Assembly: GCF_018139145.2 (NCBI RefSeq)
Contig: NC_059471.1
Location: 202,201,494 to 202,265,493, forward strand
Source: Gymnogyps californianus
Taxonomy: Eukaryota; Chordata; Aves; Accipitriformes; Cathartidae
Length of the DNA stretch: 64,000 nucleotides
Direction: 5' to 3'
In this document: piece by piece, positions 39,959 to 60,117 of the stretch
Numbering within the stretch: position 1 is the first letter of the stretch
Layout of the letters: each line of letters begins with the position of its first letter
Translations under genes and position numbers: made by a program
The notes under the pieces: model-generated
Database searches by the model: none
What the model was told of the DNA's origin: nothing
Seen by the model: the letters and a program-made list of their open reading frames with translations, nothing else

Positions 39959-41101
39959 TGTGATGGGTTGACCCTGGCTGGACGCCAGATGCCCACCAAA
40001 GCAGCTCTGTCACTCCCCTCCTCAGCTGGACAGGGGAGAGAAAATATAATGAGAGGCTCATGGGTTGAGACAAGGACAGGGAGATCACTCAGCAAATACC
40101 GCCACAGGCAAAACAGACTCAACTTGTGGAAATTAGCTTAATTTATTACCAATCAAATCAGAGTAGGATAATGAGAAACAAAACCTAAATCTTAAAACAT
40201 CTTCCCCCACCCCTCCCTTCTTCCTGGGCTTAATTTTGCTCCTGAGTTCTCTACCTCCTCCCCCCTCAGCGGCACAGGGGGATGGGGAATGGGGGTTGAG
40301 GTCAGTTCATCACACGCTGTTTCTGCCACTCCTTCCTCCTCAGGGGGAGGACTCCTCACACTCCTCCCCTGCTCCAGCGTGGGGTCCCTCTCACAGGCTG
40401 CAGTTCTTCACGAACTTCTCCAATGTGAATCCTTCCCATTGGCTGCAGTTCTTCACAAACTGCTCCAGCATGGATCCATTCCACTGGGTGCAGTCCTTCA
40501 GGAACAGACTGCTCCAGCATGGATCCCTCGCAGGGTCACAAGTCCTGCCAGCAAACCTGCTTCAGCGTGGGCTCCTCTCTCTCCACAAGTCTACAGGTCC
40601 TGCCAGGAGCTTGCTCCAGTGCGGGCTTCCCACGGGGTCACAGTGTCCTTCGGGCATCCACCTGCTCCGGCGTGAGGTCCTCCACGGGCTGCAGGTGGAT
40701 ATCTGCTCCACCGTTAACCTCCATGGGCTGCAGGGGGACAGCCTGCCTCACCATGGTCTTCACCACAGGCTGCAGGAGAATCTTTGCTCCGGCGCCTGGC
40801 GCACCTCCTTCCCCTCCTTCACTGACCTTCCAGTCTGCAGAGTTGTTTCTCACACATATTCTGACTCCTCTCTCCCAGCTGCAATTGCTGTTGCACAGCT
40901 TTTTTTTCCCTTTCTTAAATATGCTATCGCAGAGGCGCTACCACCGTCACTGACTGGCTTAGCCCTGGCCAGCAGCGGGTCCGCCTTGGAGCCAGCTGGC
41001 ACTGGCTCTATCAAACATAGGGGAAGCTTCTAGCAGCTTCTCACAGAAGCCACCCCTGTAGCCCCTCTGCTACCAAAACCTTGTCACGCAAACCAAATAC
41101 A
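39959..41101 (+). mobile_element. Endogenous retroviral LTR with internal minisatellite, family 1, copy E
   Basis: Begins TGTGATGGGTTGACCCTGGC and ends CAAACCAAATACA. The middle (about 40340-40800) is a degenerate tandem array of roughly 45-bp units built around GGCTGCAGTTCTTCACGAAC and CTGCTCCAGCGTGG. It is antisense to the pseudogene, and its right end lies 5 bp from the end of exon 8. The flanks CTTCA and CGTAC do not match, so the duplication is lost or the borders were recombined. An open frame of about 265 codons inside is repeat-driven. Confidence 0.85.
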
Positions 41102-41106
41102 CGTAC

Positions 41107-41191
41107 TAGGAATGTAAGGAGGGTTATTGATATCATTAACAGCACATCCAGGATACTGGCCTTTTAAGAAATCAGACGGTTCATTCATATC
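41107..41191 (-). pseudogene. GH31 pseudogene, exon 8 (catalytic nucleophile DMNEPS)
   Basis: 85 bp between TTAAAG and A|GTACGT, phase 0 to 1. It begins with DMNEPSDF, whose first Asp is the GH31 nucleophile, and ends in NDINNPPYIP. The usual Asn of PSNF is Asp here. Intron 7 upstream is only 83 bp. Downstream, an LTR begins after the fifth base of the intron (41102), so the donor sequence is partly supplied by the inserted element. Confidence 0.94.
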
Positions 41192-41274
41192 CTTTAATAA
41201 AGACAGTAAGACACATGTCAAAAGTCTCATTTTCTTTTTTTAAAAGAAGGGAGGGCAAATATAATGAGACATAC

Positions 41275-41391
41275 AATCCAGATCCCATCGTAGTCAAGGA
41301 CATCCTTAAACTCCAGACACATCTGGGTCCACCACTCAACTGTCCTGGGGTTGGTGTAGTCAGGAAACACTGAGTCTCTGGGGGGCCAGGC
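41275..41391 (-). pseudogene. GH31 pseudogene, exon 7 (ends just before the nucleophile)
   Basis: 117 bp, phase 0 to 0, between CTCTAG and ATT|GTATGT. It encodes AWPPRDSVFPDYTNP, then TVEWWTQMCLEFKDVLDY and DGIWI. The strand that carries the nucleophile is split by the intron right after GIWI. The family usually has WPG here; this copy has WPPRDS. Intact frame. Confidence 0.94.
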
Positions 41392-41502
41392 CTAGAGTTC
41401 ACAGGTATAACGCCTGGTTATCTTCCCATTTCTGTTATACAGGTGCTCCATCACTTTAAAGCAGCACTAGACCAAATGCATGAGAGAATTTAATAAGCCA
41501 AC

Positions 41503-41616
41503 CTTTCCAACAGCAGGAGTTATACCATCGGAATTGTTCACCCAGACTCCCGTTTCCTCTCCAAGATCATAAGGCCTGTAAGTGCCCAGTTCTTCGTCCT
41601 TAGTTATGAAAGGGTC
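41503..41616 (-). pseudogene. GH31 pseudogene, exon 6
   Basis: 114 bp, phase 0 to 0, between TTTTCAG and AAG|GTTGGC. It encodes DPFITKDEELGTYRPYD, then a short variable run, then VWVNNSDGITPAVGK. This is the family block 'iLDPais...Yrpydrg...wvN.sdg.tpliGkvWPG'. Intact. Separated from exon 7 by only 111 bp. Confidence 0.93.
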
Positions 41617-44600
41617 CTGAAAACAGTGATTACACTTCCATTATCGAAATCCCAAAGGTAGCAATTACTTTTCTATTTGTATATTTTAGAAAAATTTGGA
41701 TTACATTCTTAATGCAGATTGCAAGAATATTGGAAGAAAACAGCATTAAAATTTAAGAAGAGTTGAGAGCACATAATAATTTAGGAAAAGTCATTAAAGA
41801 TATGTCATGAGTATTTCTTGTATGAAGCAAAAGTGATGTGAAATTATTAAATACCCTTATGTTTATTTTTTATGAGACATTCTATGTTCAAATGATTTGA
41901 GAGAGGCACTAGATTTTACTTTCCCCCCTGCCAAGGTCTCTGCTTGGCAGAGTGGGGTGCCATGCTGGGCATTCCCACACTTGGACACCTCTGGTTTTCC
42001 TCCAAGGCAATCCTCATTCCAGCTGCCTCAGCATCAGCAGCTCAATGCTGGTAAAACTGAAACTTCTCAAGGGGCTTGAAGTTGGGACACATCCAACCTG
42101 AAAAGGACCTCGTTAGCCCTCCCTTCAGATCCAATGTCAGACAAGGGTCTTTTATGCCAGTCTGGTGCAGAATAACCCAACTCATGCACGCCTGCGGGGC
42201 CGTACATCTCTGTTCTCCCCAGGAGTGAAGACCACAGCATTTTACACCCCACAGCTCGTCCTTGCTGCCCCTTCACTGCTTGGGGTAGTCACCACCTCCC
42301 ATTGCTGCCAGTGACATTGACATCACCAGCTTCTCTGCCTCAAGATGGCCACCAGTAGCCACCAAGCTCATCGAAAGGGAGCCTAACCTGCTCCTGCAGA
42401 AGATGGTGGCCCACCATGCCAGTAAGTAATAAAGTTAGGAATATTTTGAGATGCCAGTGAATGAAGACATACTATTCAACTCTGATCAGCTGTCAACTGG
42501 GACTAAAAGGAGGTAAGTGCACTTTGCAATATGTCCCTAATTGGGAGCAGCTATCTGCTTTCTGTTATTTAGAAGAGAGGACGATTGCAGCCATTTTAGA
42601 AGGGAATTCTTTACTTTTCTCTTAGAAAATGTTATTCCCTCAGGTTCTGTTTAACGCAAAACCTTTCAGTTATGAAACACAATGGAGAAAAACACCACTG
42701 AAACAATTCTTCCATTCACTTATAGCTTGTGCAATAATTTAAGTGAACTTTAATTAAAATGTGACAGAAGTCTAACTAATAAACTGCTTAAGAACAAAAA
42801 CTATCTGATCCCAAATGGTAAATTTCTTTAAAGGCATGTTTTAAAGCTCATTTTAATACCTAAATTAATTGCCTGATTTACTTGTAAGCCCTCTGATAGC
42901 TATAGCCCTAGTGAGGAAAGTATATTCTTCCATGCCTCAAAAACAAAAGCCCCTGCTAAACCCCTACCTTAAGTGCAAAATTCTGTTCAACTTTAACTAT
43001 CTAGCTCCAGTGTCACATCCATAAAGAGTATAAGTGTCCATTACATTTTTAACTTGTTCAATAGTTCAGCTTTGGAAAAGAGAAAACTGTCCATCTGCAA
43101 TAATTATCTTATAATTGTGGAAAAGATGTCTCTCAAGGGACTTGAAGGCTGGAAGAAGTCAGCTTAATTAGTGACTCCTAATCCAAACTTCTGGTTTCCT
43201 TCAGCTGAAAGGTTATTCCAGTGCATAGATCTCATATATTATGCAGGCTTAGTATCGTCCTAAAGAGAACAAAACCCTCCCGTGCATTCATGGGTTGTTT
43301 GTGGGGAGGAAGTTCATGTCTATTAAATCTCCCCTGACTCGTCTTTTTAGCAGCTCTTGGAGAGGAGGTGCTGAGCATCCTTAACTCCAACTGACTGTCC
43401 TGAGACCTGGGGGCACCCAGCACTTATCCAGACTGATGCACTTCCACCTGTGGCCCCAAACATAGGTTTTGATGCACATCCATAAAAACTCATCTCTGGA
43501 AATTTTAGCCTCTACAGCTCATAGAGCTGGACTTCAAAATGTTAAAGCTATCAAGCATTATTTTGAATCATGAGCATGTTGCTATTGACTTTTAAGTGAT
43601 TTGTCACTCATGTCATTCCTAGCTGTTTCTATTTTTAGTGTGATTTAATGGAAGCTATACAAGTCTTTCATTAAAGCTCCTCTTCAGTAATAATGTTTAT
43701 CATTTTACATTGTAGTCGTTGTTACTTTTAGAACTTCTTTCTTTGTTTCTAAAGAATATCTTTGTTCTGACTCAGCTGAAGCATGCACATTATTCAGCGC
43801 AATAATGATGACCAAGTACTGACACTGTTAGACAAAATTTCCCTGAAATGGAGGTGACCTGTGAAAGAGATCAGGAGAGAGAAGTGCCGAAGGACTGCAT
43901 TTAGAGACTCCAGTAATGGGGCCATGCTACTATCAAGGTGACCATAGGCATGGAGGGCTCTCAGCATTGGATGCAAGCGTGGGGACTGGACTTCCTGCTG
44001 GTGAGGCACCAAGCCACCCCAGCGGTGGTGGCACAACCGAGTTCAGGGTCCCGTCCTCAGGCAGGTTGCTGATGTTAATACTGCTGGCTGTCAGGATCTG
44101 CACTTAGCTTGTGACCATAGTGGTCTGAGATGAGGAGGACTGCAGCCATCTCCCCCACTGGGGGGGACTGCAGTTGGAGCCCATTTCCTGAAATCATCAT
44201 GAGGGAGGCAACAATCTGCTACACTCGGGGAACTCACTCATTACTGTCACTACCCAAAGGGAATCTAAATAGAAAATTGTTCTTTCAGTATCAAACTGGA
44301 TTACACCTCCCTTGATTGCAGTTAGCATGGCTTTGCTGTCACTTGGGAATGAAACCCTTTATACTGTTCCAGCTCCTGACTCAACTTATGGGAATGCTTT
44401 ACATCACTAAAGAATGCTAACAGTCAGAGTTTGACAGAAATATCAGCAACTGTAATAAAGTGAAAATAGAAAACTTCACTACTAGTGTAACCTATACTTC
44501 CCATTAGCTTTTAAAAAATGAAGGGCAAACTGGATCAGCTTTTGTTCTTTTTCACAAGCTTATCTGAAGAACTAGAGCAGAAGACAGTCCTTAGTTACAG

Positions 44601-47600
44601 GTTAGTGGAAGGAGGAAAGAAGGGCTTCCTATCTGGATTCCCATTAGCTCATTGCATGAATTAAGAATTGTTATATTCCTTGCATCTGCCTAACAGCTGA
44701 ATTTAGATTTATATAGCAACAGTGCCTTATGCTGCTCTAGCATGCGCCATCTGAGAAACTGAAAGGACTTTAAAAATGTTGTTGAAGCTCAACTCACAAG
44801 TAAGAAGAAAACATAGCTCACCCACTAAACTGTGACTGCCTGCCTGTAGCTTCTTACCCAGCAGCAAGTGCAAAACAGCTGGAGGCATCCTAACTTTGAT
44901 GAAAAAGAGGTGACTACCATGTATTTACTGAAGGGCAAGAGCGTGCATGGGAAGAGCTACCCCAAACTCATGGTATTTTGCTGATATATTCATGTCTCAT
45001 GAACTTTTTTGAGATAAACCAATAAATAGGCAGGTGGTATTTAATGTTACAGCTCTAAGAGATTAGATAATTTTTAGAGCAGTACTGAGGATACAGGGAG
45101 CCTAAACTGCCTAATAGTTGGAAAGAGCATTCAGTCCTGACAGCACATGTGCTCACTTACTGCTTGGTTAGTTATTTGCAATGATGTATCCAGTTAATTC
45201 TGGACTATTTTTGTCTTGAAGTTGCTCTCTCTCAGAGTGACTTAGTAATCTGTTACTGTTTAAACTCCATGCCTTGGACCTCCACTGATGGAAACTGTTT
45301 TCGCTGCTGCACCCTGGAGCTTCTCGTGATTCACAGCTGCAGAAGAACTAGGACCTTCATGGGAATGTATCTTTGAGGACAAATTGCTGGCAAACAGCGC
45401 TCACCGTATAGGCTGCTATTTCCATTATCAATATGTAATTGATCACTTGGCCTGTGTGGTTTTGTTTGAGATTCCTAGCAGTGAATGCAATTATGGTGCA
45501 ACAAAGTGAAGATTAGGCCAATAATAAATACAGAACAGGTATTTTTAATGAAACTACCAAAAAAACCCCATCAGACTGAAGAACAGCAAACCTCATAACT
45601 GTATTTTAAAAAGAAAACACTGAAATGGGTATCTGTGGTGCTGACTAGTCCATCCTCAGTCATATGCTAAACTTTACAACAAATTGTGGAGGAAAAAATA
45701 AGGACAGGAAGGCACTTCTGACTTAATCTATCTATTTGACAAGATAATGTGATTTTTAGATGAGGAAACTGCAGTAGCTCTCGGTTATCTTGACTCCAGT
45801 AAACATCTGATACACCACCACAAGTGACAGAGGAACTGTCCCACGATTTAGGACTCTGCTGTTCAGTCTCTCTTCCCACAAGGCTTTGACAGGACCCCCA
45901 TGGCAAGATGAGGAACGTGGCCCTTCTTATTTTAAAAGGACTGGATCAACTTAGGGCCCAAACATCAGTGGCTTGTCCATTATGATTCAGCTGGATTAAT
46001 TGGCCTCCGTACAAGTATGAACCACCAGTATAATGTAGGTAAATGTGATGCAGGGCTTTGTCATACAAGACATTTTTTAGCAGAAAGAAGGGAATATTTC
46101 TGCCATTCTCCAAACACTGTGGGGGCATCATCTGGAGCGCTGTGAAATCAGTTATCTATCTGCTACAGAGGCAAATGCATTCAAACTGGGGCACACGTGG
46201 GGGAGAGCTACGACAATGAGATCTGAAGACCTCACCCGATAAAAAGAGAATAAAATACTTCAGTTTGTTTAGCCTAGCAAAAAAGGCTGAGGGAGAATGC
46301 GCTTGTTTGAATAAGTATATCAAGAAAGAAAGTAGAAGGATGAGAGACTGGCAGTTTGAGGTAAATAAGAATAGTAGCACTCAAATGAAAGGTGTAAGCT
46401 GACCATTACACCTTTACTTCCATTTAGGCTGGAAAATAGAAGACTGCAATTACAGCAAAAAATCCTGAGAGGGACTCTGTGGGATTGTCTCCTCGTCCTT
46501 CCCCTGTGGGTCGGCTCAGCTTGAGCCGTCCCTGATGCATCTGTCGGATCTGTTCGCAACACCCGCTTGGGGGGGGACCCCTGGCGCCGGGCAGCCAGCT
46601 CCCTGCTCGGCTTGCCTTGCAGACAGGCAGCTTGATCCTAATGTCTACCTTAAATCTTTTCTGCTGCAATTTAAAGCACTTTTCTTCTTATCCTGTCCCT
46701 AGTGGTTATGGAGAACAAATTATGCCTCTCTTCTCTGCGGCGACGCTTCGCACCCTGCGTGCCCTGCTCTGGGTCTCGGCACTCCTGAGCCTTCCCACCC
46801 CGATCCTTCCCAGGCGGTGCGACTGTCCCAGCCCGTGCTGGGGAGTGCAGCCCTCCTATTACTGCGCTGCTGGAGGGCCCTGGAGAGCAAGATCTTATGC
46901 ATCTATCAAGGACTTTTATTTTATTTCTTATTTAATTTTTTATTTAAATTTCAATGTAATTGGTCTCCAATTTCCTTGCCACCATTGGCACTCACTTAGC
47001 TATTGTGACAAAGAGTAATTTTGGCACAAGGACGTGTATGGGGACTTGCTGGAGAGAAGCAGCAAACTTTGTTGGAAAAAGTGATGGGGGAAGATAGAAA
47101 ACTCCAATTTTCCCTTCTGCCCAAATTAATTCGTTTGGTCGTACGTCAACTGAGGTTACAGGCTCAACATACATTGTCCGCAAATTTTCATGCAAACAAA
47201 CATCTCTCATATTAATTTAGATAAAAAGTAAATAGGCAACACGAATTGTAGTTACTAGCTTTCCAGAGTGATTATGAATAGATTTTTTCCACTATTTAGC
47301 TATTTTTGTGTGCATATTAAATATATTTGTTCATTTTCAGGAGAAGAATTGCATGAAAGCAATCCTGTCTCAACCCAGCCCTGGACAGAGGCAAAATTTC
47401 TCCTAACTGAGTGGGAAAAAGTGAAAGAGAATTAATGTTATGGTATAGAGATGGTGCTGGTACACAGATATCTGATAAATGCAATACATTTAAATATGAA
47501 ATCTGTGAGAAATTGTTCTTCAGCTCTTCTCAACAAATGGCAAAAATGGAAAATCTGCTACAATAGCATGCGTACGTTAGCACCTAGATACTGCTATGAA

Positions 47601-47660
47601 CACTGTGCTGCAAATAGTTCTTATAAACGGAACATATAATTAGCAACATCATTAATTTAC
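41617..47660 (-). other. Pseudogene intron between exons 5 and 6
   Basis: Six kilobases with an ancient CR1 scrap near 46.3 kb and a GC-rich patch at 46.5-46.9 kb. No exon recognised. Confidence 0.65.
46255..46470 (+). mobile_element. Ancient CR1 3' fragment
   Basis: TTCAGTTTGTTTAGCCTAGC followed by AAGGCTGAGGGAGAATG resembles the 'LFSLAKqrRLRGDLI' coding stretch of an old CR1 lineage, and GGCTGGAAAATAGAAGACTG fits the next conserved block. Heavily diverged. Confidence 0.5.
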
Positions 47661-47792
47661 CAGAATCACAACATTGTGCATTCCTTCCTTCTTCAGCTGT
47701 TGGAGGTACTCTGGCAGACCTGCATAATTCACTTTATCATAGTTAAAGTCCAGGCGACGTTCCATGTAGTCGATATCAAGATGTTGGACATC
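47661..47792 (-). pseudogene. GH31 pseudogene, exon 5 (DIDYM block)
   Basis: 132 bp, phase 0 to 0, between GCTTAG and CTG|GTAAAT. It encodes DVQHLDIDYMERRLDF, then NYAGLPEYLQQLKKEGMHN and VVIL. The Asp of DID corresponds to a subsite -1 ligand in maltase-glucoamylase (D327 in the human N-terminal domain, from memory). Intact. A CR1 lies about 30 bp upstream, in the intron. Confidence 0.94.
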
Positions 47793-48843
47793 CTAAGCAT
47801 TTTTAAAGTAAACATTACATGAGTACTTCATCCAGCTCTGGAGTCTTCAGTACAGGAAAGACATGGACCTGTTGGAGCGGGTCCAGAGGAGGGCCACAAA
47901 AATGATCAGAGGGATGGAACACCTCTCCTAGGAGGACAGGCTGAGAGAGTTGGGGTTGTTCAGCCTGGGGAAGAGAAGGCTCCGAGAAGACCTTATTGTG
48001 ACCTTTCAGTACCTAAAGGGGGCTTATAAGAAAGATGGGGACAAACTTTTTAGTAGGGCCTGTTGCAACAGGACAAGGGGTAATGGTTTTAAACTAAAAG
48101 AGGGTAGATTTAGCCTAGATATAAGGAAGAAATTTTTTACGATGAGGGTGGTGAAACACTGGCACAGGTTGCCCAGAGAGGTTGTTGATGCCCCGTCCCT
48201 GGAAACATTCAAGGTCAGGTTGGACAGGGCTTTGAGCAACCTGATCTAGTCGGAGCTGTCCCTGCTCATTGCAGAGGGGTTGGACTAGATGATCTTTAAA
48301 GGTCCCTTCCAACCCAAACCATTCTATGAATCTATGATTGAAGTATTTGATACAGAAAATCAGAATGTATGCATATGCATTTCTAAAAGGTAACTAACGT
48401 ATGAAATGAAACCAAAGAGATTGGCTATAATAATTGTAAATAATTGTCAGGCCAAATTCAGCTCCTATAAATTTACATGGTAACACCGGACAAAATGGAA
48501 ATGTAGAAGTCCTAGTTTAGCAACTGTTTGGCAGTGATATGCATCAGAAACGCCATAATTTATTTTTAAAATGCTAGCACCTCATACTGCATAACAGTAA
48601 ATCCACACCAGAATTACCTGCTATGTAGCCAAGAGCAGCACTTAAACCTCATGTTCAAAGCCCACTTTAAATGTTCTTTTAAGCATTATAAAGATATTAC
48701 ATACAAAACCACTACATAAGATTATGAACATCCTTCTATTCTACAATTCTCTTTGTAGGATAATCACTTTTCCTCTATTATAACTTTATTCATCTCACTT
48801 TAAATTGTAAAATTAGCATACACAGTGAAAAATTCATACTTAC
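47793..48843 (-). other. Pseudogene intron between exons 4 and 5
   Basis: About half of this 1.05-kb intron is the CR1 copy. Splice sites TAT|GTAAGT and GCTTAG look normal. Confidence 0.8.
47823..48341 (+). mobile_element. CR1 LINE, 5'-truncated 3' end
   Basis: From CCAGCTCTGGAGTCTTCAG to the tail CATTCTATGAATCTATGA. The translated part has LGKRRLREDLIVTFQYLKGA and [19 protein letters not shown], followed by the typical GGTTGGACTAGATGATC 3' UTR. It lies in the intron between exons 5 and 4, antisense. Confidence 0.93.
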
Positions 48844-48968
48844 ATATAGGATATCATAGTAGTGCATGCGATCGACAGTTTTCTTTAAAACATCAATGCT
48901 GCCATCACCCCACTGGGAGAGATGAAATCCCAGAGACCAGTAGGCAGGCATGTGTGGGCGTCAATGGC
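48844..48968 (-). pseudogene. GH31 pseudogene, exon 4, with 1-bp deletion
   Basis: 125 bp between CTGTAG and TAT|GTAAGT. From MPAYWSLGFHLSQW through the DVLKKTVDRM helix to YYDILY it reads as the first strand and helix of the GH31 barrel. The upstream bases code for the expected Ile-Gly-Arg-Pro, but the Gly codon has only two bases (ATT GA. CGC CCA), at about 48961-48962. The exon should be 126 bp. Spliced normally, the reading shifts and meets a TAA at 48885-48887. In the family frame the upstream bases themselves contain TGA, so no choice of upstream phase rescues it. Confidence 0.92.
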
Positions 48969-57708
<8,740 letters not shown>

Positions 57709-57835
57709 TTCTATTCTATTCTATTCTGTTCTGTTCTGTTCTGTTCTGTTCTATTCTATTCTATTCTATTCTATTTTATCCTATCCTATCCTATCCTATT
57801 CTATCCTATGCTATCCTATCCTATCCTATCCTAGG
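57709..57835 (+). repeat. (TTCTA)n / (ATCCT)n pentanucleotide microsatellite on a CR1 tail
   Basis: About 127 bp of 5-bp units moving from TTCTA to TTCTG, back to TTCTA, then ATCCT. It directly follows the CR1 3' UTR and so grew from the CR1 tail repeat. Confidence 0.95.
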
Positions 57836-58393
57836 TGTATGCACGCTGGGCTCTTCTGTGCATAAATGTATCCCCAGGCAGAGGTGGCTACACGTTCAAG
57901 TCACTGGCTGACGCCTTGTGGGTACAACTGGATGAACAAAGAGGACCTGTACGTAGGCTAGCAGTTGCCCAGTGTTTTTGTAATCTCTGCTTTCAGATTG
58001 GCATTGTGCAGCAATAAATCACAGAAACCCACACAGATCCATTTGTCTCAGTTTCATTTATATAAAAAGGAACCACTAGCTTGTGTTTAGGGTTCCTCTA
58101 TGCTATTTTAATCTTCTTAGTGGAAGTCATTGCCTGCCAGGGGAAACTGATTTTATAGACTGAGTGAAGATTCCCCTTTTCTGAAATTATACCACTGGAT
58201 TAATACAGTAAGGTGACCATGGCAACGCACAAAACTATTCTCCACAGACAGAATATAGGACTAACCTAAATTGATTTGATTCAGTTATGCCAATCCCAGA
58301 GGAAATTTCTTCCACCTTCTCCTTTCCCTGTATGTGCATCTATTTAAAAAAAAAAAATTAACCATATATTTTCACTGAAAATACCTTACCTTG

Positions 58394-58987
58394 TGTCCTG
58401 GTTTCGGCTTGGACAGAGTTAACTTTCTTTTTAGTAGCTGGTACAGTGCTGGGTTTTGGATTTAGTGTGAGAATGATGTTGATAACACTCTGATGTTTTA
58501 GTTGTTGCTAAGTAGCGCTTATCTTAAGCCAAGGACTTTTCAGTTTCCCATGCTCTGCCAGCAAGCAGGTGTGCAAGAAGCTGGGAGGGAGCAGAGCCGG
58601 GGCAGCTGACCCGAACTAGCCAAAGGGGTATTCCATACCATGGAACGTCATGCCCAGTATATAAACAGGGGGGAGTTGGCCGGCAGATCGCGGCTCGGGA
58701 ACTAACTGGGCATCAGTCAGCGGGTAGTGAGCAATTGCATTGTGCATCACTGGTTTTTTTTTCCTTCCCCCCCTTCCTTTTTTGTTATATTCCTTTTCAT
58801 TACTATTATTATTATATTTCATTATTACTATTGTTACTATTATATTTTACTTTAGTTATTAAACTGTTCTTATCTCAACCCATGAGTTTTTACTTTTTTT
58901 CTCTTTCCTCCTCCTCACCCCACTGGGAGGGGGAAGGGGGAAGCGGCTGCGTGGTGCTGAGTTGCTGGCTGGGGTTAAACCACGACA
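58394..58987 (+). mobile_element. Endogenous retroviral solo LTR, family 2, copy F
   Basis: Starts TGTCCTGGTTTCGGCTTGG and ends AAACCACGACA, flanked by perfect 5-bp duplications CCTTG (58389-58393 and 58988-58992). TATA box at 58658-58665, (ATT)n-like run, and TTATTAAACTG near the 3' end. It lies in the intron between exons 2 and 3, antisense to the pseudogene. A 5-bp duplication is what ERVL-type elements usually leave. Confidence 0.93.
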
Positions 58988-59176
58988 CCTTGTTAAACAG
59001 TCATTCTAATGAAATCCCTTTGAAAACTTTATAGTAATCCCTGGAACCTCAGTTATGGAACAGTCACTCATATTTGTACCACATTGAAAAAGCAATCAGT
59101 AAAACAGTTTTTTATATTTACTAATTTACCATCTTTCTATATGCAGTCCATATAGGGAATCCATATATCTTTTTAC

Positions 59177-59273
59177 CTTGTGCATTGGAGTTCAGAAGGA
59201 GAACACTGTGGGCATTGGAGTCAGCTTCTACACACATATAGAAAGGGTGAACTCCATAGAGGTTGGCAAATGG
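59177..59273 (-). pseudogene. GH31 pseudogene, exon 2
   Basis: 97 bp between TTTCAG and G|GTAAAA, phase 0 to phase 1. It encodes [13 protein letters not shown], then a variable stretch, then VLLLNSNAQ. This matches the conserved 'NLYGvqtFflc...FLMNSNAM' block of the family. Intact. Confidence 0.9.
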
Positions 59274-59948
59274 CTGAAACAAACAGCACATTAGGTATGG
59301 CTTGACTTTGCTATTTTTCATAGCTTTTGTCAGCTAGGTACATATGCAAAGACAAGGAAATAAATTCATTCATAGTTAGAGACTTGTTTTGAAAGGTTGG
59401 GGATTTTTTAATCTAAACTGGTGTGAAGTCAAATTGATAGAAATTAGTTATTTTTTCTGCCTCATCATGATGGTACTTTTTAGTCTCTCTCAGTTAAACC
59501 TTCCATATTCTGCCAAACCCTCCAAAATGGCATGGGTAAGAACTGCTTTGCTAGTTAAAATAGACTCATCAACCACTGATCCCAGTTTAGCCAAACATCT
59601 AATGAGTCCTGCTGAAGTCCGTCTTGTTTGGATGAACAGGGATTGATCCAAGCATGAAATTAAATGCTTTCCTGAACCAGGATCTTGGCACAGAAAATAC
59701 TTTTTTCTGAAAACTAACTGCACCATGAGAAAGCTTCTGATGAAAGCTTCTGATTCAAAGTCCCCTCAAAATGACTCATGGTTTTGTCATTTAATTAAAA
59801 CTTACGACACCTGCAAAACCTGTGACATTCTGTGTTTGCCATTAGCAGTGTTACCATACAGAGAGAGGTGCTCCCTCAGCAAAGCTGTACCTCGCCACCT
59901 CCTTCTGGTGATACAAGTTAGGACTAAGTGTTGCATGAAGTGAATTAC
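59274..59948 (-). other. Pseudogene intron between exons 1 and 2
   Basis: About 675 bp with normal splice sites (ACG|GTAATT, TTTCAG). No other feature. Confidence 0.8.
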
Positions 59949-60117
59949 CGTTGGTGCCTGATCCCTGCTGAACATGCCATAGGTAATGAAGTCCATGCTG
60001 TGTTTGAAGGACAGGTGCTCATGTTCACCAAACCCATACACCGAAGTGGATGGCACAGTAGTTGTGATCTGAAGATACTGGTTGGAGAAAAACAGATCAA
60101 CCAGGGGACTGTCCCAC
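59949..60117 (-). pseudogene. GH31 pseudogene, exon 1 of those seen (N-terminal beta-sandwich)
   Basis: 169 bp, entered after CACAG and left at ACG|GTAATT; starts in phase 2, ends in phase 0. It translates without a stop from WDSPLVDLFF through QYLQITTTVPS and VYGFGEHEH to FSRDQAPT. This is the GH31 N-terminal domain segment, equivalent to the 'PSTNVYGLGEH' block of maltase-glucoamylase. No lesion seen. The preceding exon must lie upstream, and I do not recognise it in the window. Confidence 0.92.

Larger units (their letters stand above)
36008..41106 (-). other. Pseudogene intron between exons 8 and 9
   Basis: Five kilobases holding two LTRs, copy D (36.8-37.35 kb) and copy E (39.96-41.1 kb), in opposite orientations. 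The rest is unique sequence. Confidence 0.7.

Noticed and set aside
40236..41033. 265-codon + strand open frame with repeated LQFFTN-like units
   Set aside because: Explained by the LTR minisatellite; a matching frame occurs in the other LTR copy.
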